Origin: Streptomyces glomeratus
GTDB taxonomy: Bacteria > Actinomycetota > Actinomycetes > Streptomycetales > Streptomycetaceae
NCBI RefSeq assembly: GCF_021462825.1
Contig: NZ_JAKEEB010000045.1
Location: forward strand, 1-38,848
Reading direction: 5' to 3'
DNA length: 38,848 nt
In this document: one piece after another, positions 34,701 through 38,848 of the stretch
How the letters are laid out: each line of letters starts with the position of its first letter
Position numbering within the stretch: the stretch's first letter is position 1
Position numbers and translations under genes: made by a program
The notes under the pieces: generated by a model
Told to the model about the DNA's origin: nothing
Database searches by the model: none
What the model saw: the letters and a program-made list of their open reading frames with translations, nothing else

Positions 34701-35181
34701 GGAGGACCACTTCCGGTCCTTCATCCGCAAGATGCAGGGCATGATCAAGGACGGCGTGTACACGGCGAAGGGACGATTCGACAAGTCGCACGCCGACCGC
34801 ACCGACGGCGAGAAAATCTGGGAAGGTCTCACCGACCTCACCGGGTTCCTCACCGAGGGCATATACGGGGCCAGCCCCGCGAGCATGGCGCTCGGTTCCT
34901 ACAACCTCGACTACCAACTGCTCGGCGTCGCGTGCGAACCGCCCAGGACCGACTCGGAGTGGGACCACGGAGCCCTGGTCGGCCAGGTGAAGGTGTCGAT
35001 CTCCAACACCATGACGGTAGCCTCGGCCACACGCAGCCTCTCGAACGACGGGTACAAGCACGGCAGCTCCAACCCGGTCATGAAGGCGGGCTCCGACGCC
35101 GCCAAGCAGATCTGGCCCGACGGCCAGAAGGACATCACCGTGAAGATCAACTGGATCGAGGAAATCTATGTGCCGTACTAG
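28738..35181 (+). CDS. Secreted RHS-repeat polymorphic toxin with variable C-terminal toxin domain
   Basis: A 2147-residue protein starting at GTG 28738, with an Arg-rich n-region and hydrophobic LVISLSLLPQVVV as signal or anchor. After a wall-type N-terminal region (SpvB-like start near LSISYNSASVDGRTAGENNQ) come many YD/RHS repeats such as YDLRGRKTTSTDPDKG. The RHS shell closes with REYDPTTGRFLSVDP (about 1821) and NGYAYANNTPVTKTDPTG, ending near residue 1862. The last ~285 residues are the exchangeable toxin: a beta-rich linker, Lys-rich hinge (KKGPNPEPERKEGKKSK), then MDLSAQELVMLWAKGG to IWPDGQ and EEIYVPY. I recognise no nuclease, deaminase or ART motif in it. Its end overlaps the next gene by 14 nt. 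A lipoprotein immunity partner suggests an envelope target. Confidence 0.9.
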   Translation: MSSSPFRRRVPGAVVRRWLGRGGLVISLSLLPQVVVPSGYDFAAQAQSAAARKLEHRPDAKIDKVGVLKPGTSKAPKDKAAPAVTQTRQRLKRTAWPTAAKVTAKVPASGGPASVNVGGLGVKLAQAPAAQQPKSARAKATGPAEQVRLSVHAQAAARKAGVNGVLLTLAPATGDKLRVSLDYSSFKDVYGGNFGPRLRLVRLPACALTTPQKKACRTQTPVADADNDAASQRVTGTVATRAPMLLAATADSSGGGSDYGATPLSPTATWEAGGSTGDFTWTYPLRVPPATAGPSPNLSISYNSASVDGRTAGENNQTSVIGEGFSMTESYIERKYASCKDDGQTGKGDQCWKYANATLVLNGKAVELVNTCADKAACDTAALSQASGGSWKVKNEDGSRVEHLTGATGNGDDNTEYWKVTDASGTQYFFGKHRLPGWSDKGTADTSDDDPVTNSVWTMPVFGDDSGEPCYKSTGFADSFCTQAWRWNLDYVVDTHGNASTYWYTKETNYYSKNADTTVNGTGYIRGGYLNRIDYGLRSDLIYTKPAAQQVRFTYAERCLTSCTSLTSTTKANWPDVPYDMICAANTKCTTQIGPAFFTRKRLTDVTTSVWTGSGTTQRDVDTWHLEQDFPDTGDASSPSLWLKSIQNTGKANSTAAQLPPVVFGGIQLANHVEGSGPDTLRYIKWRVRTIKTETGSTITVNYSDPDCIWGSSMPADIDKNTRRCFPVKWSQSGATPVTDWFHKYVVTSTFQDDPYGHGDTGETYYDYQGGAGWGYADDEGLTKTSNRTWSQWRGYGKVVETSGDTEGPRSKKSTLYMRGLNGEKELDGTPRVEKVTDSTGTAIDDARQLSGFVRETIVYNGTDEVSGTINTPWSYRTGSHTYSWGTTESWIVQPGETATRTKTSTGNRTVHQKTTYDTTYGMPMTVEDSGDTAKTGDETCTRTSYARNTTDWLVNKVSRVEVYSVGCTAIPTVPGDVISDATTAYDSQAVGVAPTKGDITATYRVASYDPVTKASIYQQVSGTTFDKLGRPLTETNTLGRTVKTTYVPDDTSYGPLTSKTTTDPKLYTSTTEVDPAWGTATKTTDANGNVTEWSLDALGRVRSVWKPDRSRALGDAATLVYGYSINNDKETWVRTDALKADGQTYNSSYEIFDSLLRSRQKQVPAPNGGRVISETLYDDRGLAYITNDQVHDNLAPSGTLANTFPGSVPASTETVYDAAGRATESIFRVYDQEKWRTKTDYQGDRTAVTAAEGGTGTLSITDARGRIVERREYGGPVPTGTDYTRTLFEHDPSGRLTKMTGPDNAAWSYGYDLRGRKTTSTDPDKGTVTTTYNDADQPVTTTTTLQQVTRTLITDYDELGRKIGTWDGVKDNAHQLTKFTYDSLAKGQVTAAIRYVGGTTGKIYSQVVTGYDSLGRPKGTKTVIAASDPLVAAGAPQTFTTSTVYNIDGTVQSTSMPAVAGLPAETVTNTYNSLGMLTGTDGMTDYVQNIGYSPYGEIEETRLGTSTAAKQLQILNHYEDGTRRLSNMHTVDQTNAGYTSDVDYVYDATGNIKSITDKAGGKDTQCFAYDGYRRLTDAWTPSSNDCTTARSATALGGPAPYWTTWTYKPGGLRDTQVEHKATGDTATAYGYPAVNATGGGQPHSLTSLTVNGGTAKSLTYDEQGNTTKRYGTTGIAQSLTWDIEGELVRLTEGTKTTDYLYDANGDLLIRRGTDKTVLYLAGQELHYDTGANKFTAQRYYAAGDVTAVRTETSLSWMVDDHHGTASMTVDATTQAITRRYTKPFGETRGPTPSLWPDDKGFLGKPVDSGTGLIHVGAREYDPTTGRFLSVDPVLVPEDHESMNGYAYANNTPVTKTDPTGLRPLTDCENGCSDGKGGSYRAWYTPSASGGWVYHTTQTYTTQVPGTSDTYISATVTTRAGRTTAVDVAVFKKPSFKKGPNPEPERKEGKKSKVMDLSAQELVMLWAKGGPSEVTLPPDGEFVRQLRTEDHFRSFIRKMQGMIKDGVYTAKGRFDKSHADRTDGEKIWEGLTDLTGFLTEGIYGASPASMALGSYNLDYQLLGVACEPPRTDSEWDHGALVGQVKVSISNTMTVASATRSLSNDGYKHGSSNPVMKAGSDAAKQIWPDGQKDITVKINWIEEIYVPY

Positions 35182-35626
35182 GAGAGGCAGACGGGCCTTT
35201 TTCGCCGCCGCCGTCTCCGCCGTCCTCGTCACGGGACTGTCCGCCTGCGAGAAGGAAGAACACCTCCCCGTCCCCACGGGCGGCCAGATCGTCGGCTCCT
35301 GGAGCAACCCCGGAGGCGACTGGATCACCTTCGACAAGGGCGGGACGGGCACCATCTCCGCGGGCGCCCAGCTCCAGCTGAGCAGCCTGATGGAGAAGTC
35401 CGACACCAAGCCGGAGTGCCCGTTCTCCTGGGGCGTGGACACCGTGCCCGCAGGAGGCAGCAAGTGGATCTCCGTCACCTTCGCGGCGGGCCAGTGCGGA
35501 TCGGGGCCGGGTGAGTTCGGCCTGTACTACTACTACGAGAAGGATTCCGGGGGTCTTCGGCTGTCACCGGCTGTGGAGTTCCCGAAGCCCGACGAGATCT
35601 ACGCCCGCTCGAAGGCGACCACGTAG
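35168..35626 (+). CDS. Probable immunity lipoprotein for the RHS toxin
   Basis: A 152-residue protein whose ATG lies 14 nt inside the toxin gene, in another frame, implying translational coupling and a toxin-immunity pair. The N-terminus (MCRTRRGRRAFFAAAVSAVL, then VTGLSAC) is a lipoprotein signal with lipobox L24-S-A-C27. The mature part is a small beta-rich domain (GGQIVGSWSNPGGDWITFDK, GTISAG, SKWISVTFAAGQCGSGPGEF). Being lipid-anchored outside the membrane, it would neutralise toxin arriving from neighbouring cells at the surface. No homologous family function is known to me. A strong hairpin follows at 35667. A truncated copy of its 5' end lies at 36072. Confidence 0.8.
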   Translation: MCRTRRGRRAFFAAAVSAVLVTGLSACEKEEHLPVPTGGQIVGSWSNPGGDWITFDKGGTGTISAGAQLQLSSLMEKSDTKPECPFSWGVDTVPAGGSKWISVTFAAGQCGSGPGEFGLYYYYEKDSGGLRLSPAVEFPKPDEIYARSKATT

Positions 35627-35666
35627 CGAATGATCGGGGGTCACCGGTCCCGACGGCCCCCGCCCT

Positions 35667-35702
35667 TTCGGCGGGGAGACGGCCTTCCGTCTCCCCGCCG
35701 AA
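35667..35702 (+). terminator. Terminator-type hairpin after the immunity lipoprotein
   Basis: A perfect 16-bp stem: TTCGGCGGGGAGACGG (35667-35682), CCTT loop, CCGTCTCCCCGCCGAA (35687-35702). It has no T-run, as is common in Streptomyces. A near-identical hairpin stands at 36616-36655, and the sequence after both continues into copies of the same immunity gene. Confidence 0.75.
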
Positions 35703-35730
35703 GCGTTCCCTACTGTCTTGGAAATGTCAC

Positions 35731-35966
35731 ATGGCACACCGTTCCCCTGGGTGTATTCGGGTCGATCGCGAGCCAGTCCGTCTTCGCGGAAAACGCCGAG
35801 GAACTTCGGCGGCGGGTGGGTGTAATTCCCGACGGAGAGCGGGGAAATATCGCCGAATATCTCCGCTCCGGAACTGCCGTCATCGCCCTGATGGGATTCT
35901 TGGAGGACATCTTGGGCAACAAGTTCTCCCGCTCCGATGGCACCGCCGTCATGAGCGACGGCCGCT
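35731..35966 (+). pseudogene. Broken copy of the immunity gene found intact at 36683
   Basis: ATG 35731 corresponds to ATG 36683, but two bases are missing at codon 4 (CACACCGTT here, CACACATCGTT there). The protein resumes in the other frame as VPLGVFGSIASQSVFAENAE, then ELRRRVGVIPDGERGNIAEY, ALMGFLEDILGNKFSRSDGT and MSDGRF. Just after the shared GACGGCCGCTTC the similarity to the intact copy ends and a copy of the RHS toxin tail begins. The chimera stays open in one frame from 35630 to 36085, but there is no credible start in that frame. A non-functional displaced immunity remnant. Confidence 0.75.
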
Positions 35967-36085
35967 TCAGTTTCAACCCGGTCGTGAAGGCGAGTTCCGA
36001 CACCGTCAAGCAGATCTGGCCCGACGGCCAGAAGGGCATCACCGTGAAGATCAACTGGACCGAGGAAATCTATGTACCGTACTAG
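35967..36085 (+). pseudogene. Displaced copy of the RHS toxin C-terminal tail
   Basis: From 35975 the sequence repeats the final part of the RHS toxin gene (35071-35181). It encodes NPVVKASSDTVKQIWPDGQK, then GITVKINWTEEIYVPY and a stop at 36083-36085; the main copy reads NPVMKAGSDAAKQIWPDGQK, DITVKINWIEEIYVPY. It is only the last ~36 residues, joined at its 5' side to an unrelated immunity remnant. The homology continues past the stop into a copy of the immunity lipoprotein start. Confidence 0.85.
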
Positions 36086-36245
36086 GAGAAGCCGACGGTT
36101 CTACTTCGCCGCCGTCGTCTCCGCCGCCCTTGTCGTCGGTGTGTCCGGCTCCACGCCGTGTGGGCCGCATTCAATCGTGGAGCAAGGGTATGATCGTGGA
36201 AATCCACGCGAAGGGTCGAGCCGCAGACGTCACCGCATTCGGTGA
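36072..36245 (+). pseudogene. Truncated copy of the immunity lipoprotein (signal peptide only)
   Basis: ATG 36072 begins MYRTRRSRRFYFAAVVSAAL, then VVGVSGSTPCG, matching the signal peptide of the lipoprotein at 35168 (MCRTRRGRRAFFAAAVSAVL, VTGLSAC). The lipobox is lost (GVSGS for GLSAC). Similarity ends near 36148, after which the frame runs through unrelated sequence to a TGA at 36243. It overlaps the toxin-tail copy by 14 nt exactly as in the intact pair. It is a recombination leftover and unlikely to give a lipoprotein. Confidence 0.8.
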
Positions 36246-36606
36246 GGCTCTGACACTGGCCCTTCGCGTCGAGGCCGAGGGTGTCGAGGTGCTTCCGGAA
36301 TGGCTTCGCCAGGAATTCACCCCGCCGTCCACCCTGGAAGAGAAGTCCAGGTGGCTCGACCAGTGGCGGAAAGAGTCGGCCGAAGGGCAAGCACGCATGG
36401 AGAGGGAGCGGGGGTGGGACATGCCCAATTGGCTCTACTGGATATCCGGCGAGAGCGGCCTGTGGACGGTGGAGAATCTGGTCCGGAGGGATGAGGAAAC
36501 GCTCGCTATCTCCCTGAACGCGGCTGACTGGCCCGTACCCGTGGCCGCGCTCGAATGGCTGGCCGAAAGGGCAGGGGTGGCGCTCGGCGAGGTCGGTCCA
36601 CGCTGA
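36190..36606 (+). CDS. Orphan immunity-like protein
   Basis: A 138-residue soluble protein, intact from ATG 36190, with GGAG 7 nt before the start. It reads MIVEIHAKGRAADVTAFGEA, a Trp-rich middle (SRWLDQWRKESAEGQ, WDMPNWLYWISGESGLWTVE) and an end DWPVPVAALEWLAERAGVAL. Small size, acidic and Trp-rich composition, lack of a signal peptide and position between toxin remnants are typical of immunity proteins in RHS arrays, but the family is not one I recognise and its cognate toxin is absent from the window. A strong hairpin follows. Confidence 0.6.
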   Translation: MIVEIHAKGRAADVTAFGEALTLALRVEAEGVEVLPEWLRQEFTPPSTLEEKSRWLDQWRKESAEGQARMERERGWDMPNWLYWISGESGLWTVENLVRRDEETLAISLNAADWPVPVAALEWLAERAGVALGEVGPR

Positions 36607-36614
36607 CCCACACC

Positions 36615-36922
36615 CCTTCGGGCGGGGAGACGGCCTTCCGTCTCCCCGCCCGAAGCATCCCCTACCGTCTAGAAAATGCCGCATGGCACACATCGTTCCC
36701 CTGGGTGTATTCGGGTCGATCGCGAGCCAGTCCGCCTTCGCGGAAAACGCCGAGGAACTTCGGCGGCAGTTGGGTGCGATTCCTGAGGGAGAGCGGGGAA
36801 AGATCGCCGAATATTTTCGCTCCGGCACTCCCATCATCGCCCTGATGGGATTCTCAGAGGACATCCTGGGCAACAAGTTCTCGCGCTCTGGCGGCACTGC
36901 CATCATGAGCGACGGCCGCTTC
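36615..36922 (+). repeat. Direct repeat of 35666-35966 (hairpin plus immunity 5' half)
   Basis: The block of about 300 bp covering the hairpin, a short leader (CTACCGTCT here, CTACTGTCT in the first copy) and the first ~80 codons of an immunity gene occurs twice in the same orientation, 949-952 bp apart, roughly 85-90% identical by eye. The copies diverge abruptly after GACGGCCGCTTC, which marks a recombination breakpoint. Confidence 0.85.
36616..36655 (+). terminator. Terminator-type hairpin after the orphan immunity gene
   Basis: A perfect 18-bp stem: CTTCGGGCGGGGAGACGG (36616-36633), CCTT loop, CCGTCTCCCCGCCCGAAG (36638-36655), no T-run. It is a second copy of the hairpin at 35667-35702, with one compensated G:C pair inserted. 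Confidence 0.75.
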
Positions 36923-37291
36923 TTCTGGCGGCTCGACGCAGCCGACTACGTGGAGTACTACAGGATTGGGCTCCCGGAGGAGTTCATCGCCCACGGCACC
37001 GCCCACCAGTGGATCGCCCCGACCCTCTCCCGCTACGAGGTCATCGAGGTCGACGACCACGAGTCCCTCAACGGCTACGCCTACGCCAACAACACCCCCG
37101 TCACCAAGACCGACCCACCGGCCTCAGGCCGATCACGGACTGCGAGCTCGGGTGCAGCGACGGCAAGTGCGGCACCTACCGGGAACGGGCGACCCCAGGC
37201 CACAACGGCTGGGTCTGGCACTCCACGAAGACGTACACCAAGACGTTCCAGTACGAGAAGACGGGCGGCGGCACCGGAAGCGGCACCATGA
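36683..37291 (+). CDS. Immunity-like protein running in frame into an RHS core end (chimera)
   Basis: ATG 36683 opens MAHIVPLGVFGSIASQSAFA, then ENAEELRRQLGAIPEGERGK, GGTAIMSDGRFFWRLDAADY, VEYYRIGLPEEFIAHGTAHQ and LSRYEVIEV: a coherent ~122-residue soluble protein of immunity-protein type. Its natural 3' end seems replaced. From codon ~125 it continues in the RHS frame as DDHESLNGYAYANNTPVTKT, the conserved close of the RHS shell, then a 1-nt deletion (relative to the main RHS gene) throws it into an Arg/Ser-rich out-of-frame tail to 37291. The immunity part may still fold. Upstream TACCGT (36663-36668) could be a -10 with a very short leader. Function inferred from context only. Confidence 0.6.
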   Translation: MAHIVPLGVFGSIASQSAFAENAEELRRQLGAIPEGERGKIAEYFRSGTPIIALMGFSEDILGNKFSRSGGTAIMSDGRFFWRLDAADYVEYYRIGLPEEFIAHGTAHQWIAPTLSRYEVIEVDDHESLNGYAYANNTPVTKTDPPASGRSRTASSGAATASAAPTGNGRPQATTAGSGTPRRRTPRRSSTRRRAAAPEAAP

Positions 37292-38014
37292 CCGTCACCG
37301 TCCGCACGGACGGCGGTCACCGGTCGGCGCAGGTCGTGTTCAAGAACGGCCCCGACCCGAAACCCGCCAAGAAGGAACAGCCCCGCTACGGATTGCTCAT
37401 AGGCAGCTACCCTGTTCCGTTGGACCCGAGTGATAGCGACCACAGCGACCGGGGCAAGCTCGCAACCTGGCAGAAGGTCGTGCTGGGTGTCATCGTCGGC
37501 GTGGCGGCCACCGTGGTCGCTGCCCCGGCGGCCGTCGCCGTGGGCGGGGGCTGCCTGGCCGCCGCCCCGGTGTGCGCCGCGGAAATCGCGGAAATGGCGA
37601 CCGGGGGCGCATCCGGCGGAAGCATGGTCGTCGGCAGCGGGGCGGTCGCGGTCGGAGCCAAGGCACTGACCGCGGACAAGAGCATGCCCGAGGGACCGGT
37701 GACCCTGTACGGGCCATTCCACCGGCTCGCCAACCCGAAGACTCAGTCGACTGAGGTCGCTCGTTCCATTGTCGAGTCTGGCGAGCTGTGGGGCAGGGCC
37801 CGAGGCAGGGAGGCAACGCCACTGCTCAGACGTGGCGTGGAGCAATTCCGAAGGATGCCAAGCCGGGAAGCCTGGAGTTCTCCACCACCGTGAAGCCCAA
37901 GCCCTATTCTCGCAGCCTGCCTGGGAAGCCGAGAAGGAGGCCGGCGTCAACTCCTTCGTCAAGGACAGTGACGATTGAGCCTCCATTCCGATCATCATCA
38001 CGGAGGTGAGGTAG
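37055..38014 (+). pseudogene. Orphan RHS toxin C-terminus (decayed)
   Basis: Homology to the main RHS gene starts at GACCACGAGTCC (37055, matching 34252) and covers the shell end and linker (TGLRPITDCELGCSDGKCGT versus TGLRPLTDCENGCSDGKGGS). It then diverges into a different tip: a hydrophobic alanine/glycine stretch (KVVLGVIVGVAATVVAAPAA), then TEVARSIVESGELWG. Damage: one base lost near 37115, a frameshift after GELWG (toxin sense continues as WRGAIPKDAKPGSLEFSTTV), another near 37905 (then AWEAEKEAGVNSFVKDSDD), a TGA at 37976 where TGG would fit, and finally ASIPIIITEVR with TAG 38012-38014. The ESGELWG with EFSTTV layout recalls HYD1/ART-like tips, which is tentative. Non-functional as it stands. 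Confidence 0.75.
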
Positions 38015-38016
38015 GC

Positions 38017-38373
38017 ATGGATCTGCGGGAGCTGAACCCGACAGTTCTGAGGCGGATCCCCGAGAAGGATGTCAGCCCGCGCGACATCAGATGGCTCGTC
38101 CAAGTCGACGTCGAGCGCACGGCACTCGAGGAGCGCTGGGGCGCGCCGGAGATCACCGAGGACGACTTCGCGGAGTGGTTCTGCTTCGCGTTCTCCCCGG
38201 CGGAGGGAGAGGCGTTCATCCTGCTGCGGCAGGTGCACCATGCTCCCGTGGCCGGCTTCGTCCTCAGCGTGACCAGGGGGCTCTTCTCTCCGGCGGCTGC
38301 CGACCGGATCGTCAGGGCCTTGGACATTGCTGGTGCGCGGATCACTCACCTCAACTCCGAGGCCGGCTCATAG
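38017..38373 (+). CDS. Immunity-like protein of the decayed orphan toxin
   Basis: A 118-residue soluble protein with an excellent ribosome site GGAGGTGAGG shortly before ATG 38017, 2 nt after the last toxin codon frame ends, so originally coupled to the toxin. It reads MDLRELNPTVLRRIPEKDVS, RWLVQVDVERTALEERWGAP, ITEDDFAEWFCFAFSPAEGE and FSPAAADRIVRALDIAGARI. It is acidic, has no signal peptide, and the frame is completely intact, unlike the toxin in front. This fits retention of immunity against kin that still carry the toxin. Lack of a lipobox implies that its toxin acted in the cytoplasm. Confidence 0.7.
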   Translation: MDLRELNPTVLRRIPEKDVSPRDIRWLVQVDVERTALEERWGAPEITEDDFAEWFCFAFSPAEGEAFILLRQVHHAPVAGFVLSVTRGLFSPAAADRIVRALDIAGARITHLNSEAGS

Positions 38374-38378
38374 CCCCG

Positions 38379-38431
38379 GGTGCGCCCGGCACGGGCCCTC
38401 CCATCCGGGAGGGCCCGTGCCGGGGCGCACC
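38379..38431 (+). terminator. Very long terminator hairpin after the last immunity gene
   Basis: The left arm 38379-38402 (begins GGTGCGCCCGGCACGGGC) pairs with the right arm 38407-38431 over 24 base pairs with a single bulged base and a 4-nt loop. The RHS core copy begins 6 nt after the hairpin. Confidence 0.75.
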
Positions 38432-38436
38432 TTCTT

Positions 38437-38848
38437 CGCCGCCGGTCGCGCCACCGAGTCGATCTTCCGGGTCTACGACCAGGAGAAGTGGCGCACCAAG
38501 ACCGACTAACAGGGCGACCGCACCGCCGTCACCGCCACCGAGGGCGGCACCGGCACCCTGAGCATCACCCACGCCCGCGGCCGGATCGTCGAGCGCCGTG
38601 AGTACGGCGGCCCCGTCCCGACCGGCACGGACTACACCCGCACCCTCTTCGAACACGACCCATCCGGCCGGCTGACGAAGATGACGGGCCCGGACAACGC
38701 CGCCTGGTCCTACGGCTACGACCTGCGCGGCCGCAAGACCACCTCCACCGACCCCGACAAGGGCACCGTCACCACCACCTACAACGACGCCGACCAGCCG
38801 GTGACCACCACCACGACCCTGCAGCAGGTCACCCGCACGCTGATCACC
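38437..38848 (+). pseudogene. Partial second copy of the RHS core (continues beyond window)
   Basis: These 412 bases equal 32391-32802 of the RHS gene with only three differences: C to A at 38509, G to A at 38537 and G to C at 38570. The first turns a Tyr codon (TAC) into TAA, so the copied frame is closed at 38507-38509 before it can be read. There is no start codon or N-terminal half: the copy begins abruptly within the repeat region (CGCCGCCGGTCGCGCC) right behind a terminator. The copy runs off the window, so whether it leads to another toxin tip cannot be seen. Confidence 0.9.

Noticed and set aside
28879..35478. A 2199-codon open frame on the minus strand opposite the RHS gene
   Set aside because: High-GC antisense shadow: composition is Val/Gly/Arg-rich without domains, and the plus strand has clear RHS repeats and a signal peptide.
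35630..36085. A continuous 151-codon gene combining immunity and toxin-tail sequence
   Set aside because: The frame is open but its start is not credible and the real ATG (35731) is out of frame; better described as two fused remnants.

Overview
The window is high-GC DNA whose codon use, gene families (DUF6207, Fic, SpoIIE-type PP2C, LamG plus RHS pairs, DnaE2 with a Y-family partner) and weak or absent Shine-Dalgarno sites point to Streptomyces or a close actinomycete. It looks like an accessory or chromosome-arm region: intact genes alternate with frameshifted or truncated remnants and partial duplications. No tRNA, rRNA, CRISPR array or intact transposase was seen.

Layout. 1-5.6 kb: end of an unknown CDS, an RmlD-like SDR, a leaderless-looking HTH gene under two matching palindromes, a Fic protein whose stop codon directly abuts that of a convergent YwqG/DUF1963-like gene, and a DUF6207 protein. 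5.6-10.7 kb: a frameshifted STAS-like remnant, then an SOS-mutagenesis pair on the minus strand (DnaE2/ImuC and a catalytically degenerate Y-family ImuB-like protein, coupled by a 4-nt overlap) with a LexA-like box just upstream. 10.7-13.1 kb: fragments of an HTH regulator and an RsbW-like ATPase, a 136-bp element with perfect 22-bp terminal inverted repeats, a small membrane protein and a STAS protein. 13.1-15.3 kb: a MerR regulator with a classic 19-bp-spaced self-promoter, and an MFS drug exporter. 15.9-17.9 kb: a cofactor-free haloperoxidase-like hydrolase and an exported metallo-beta-lactamase-fold protein, probably one operon. 18.0-22.4 kb: a fragment of an MmyB-like regulator, a PAS-PAS-GAF-PP2C phosphatase, an ATP-dependent DNA ligase preceded by a decayed copy of part of itself, and an unknown protein. 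23.0-24.3 kb: a noticeably more AT-rich patch with two small membrane proteins.

24.8-38.8 kb is the most interesting part: a secreted LamG/DNRLRE protein, then a 2147-residue secreted RHS polymorphic toxin with a C-terminal toxin domain I cannot assign, overlapping by 14 nt a lipoprotein that is its probable immunity protein. Behind it is a mosaic of displaced toxin and immunity pieces: a truncated immunity copy joined to a second copy of the toxin tail, a second copy of the immunity lipoprotein's signal peptide without its lipobox, an intact orphan immunity-like gene, an immunity gene running in frame into a copy of the RHS core end, an orphan toxin C-terminus inactivated by frameshifts and a stop, its still-intact immunity gene, and finally a 412-bp copy (3 mismatches) of the interior of the RHS core that runs off the window. 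This is the architecture expected of an RHS locus that replaces its toxin tip by recombination while keeping old immunity genes. The homologous segments that could mediate such swaps are readable here.
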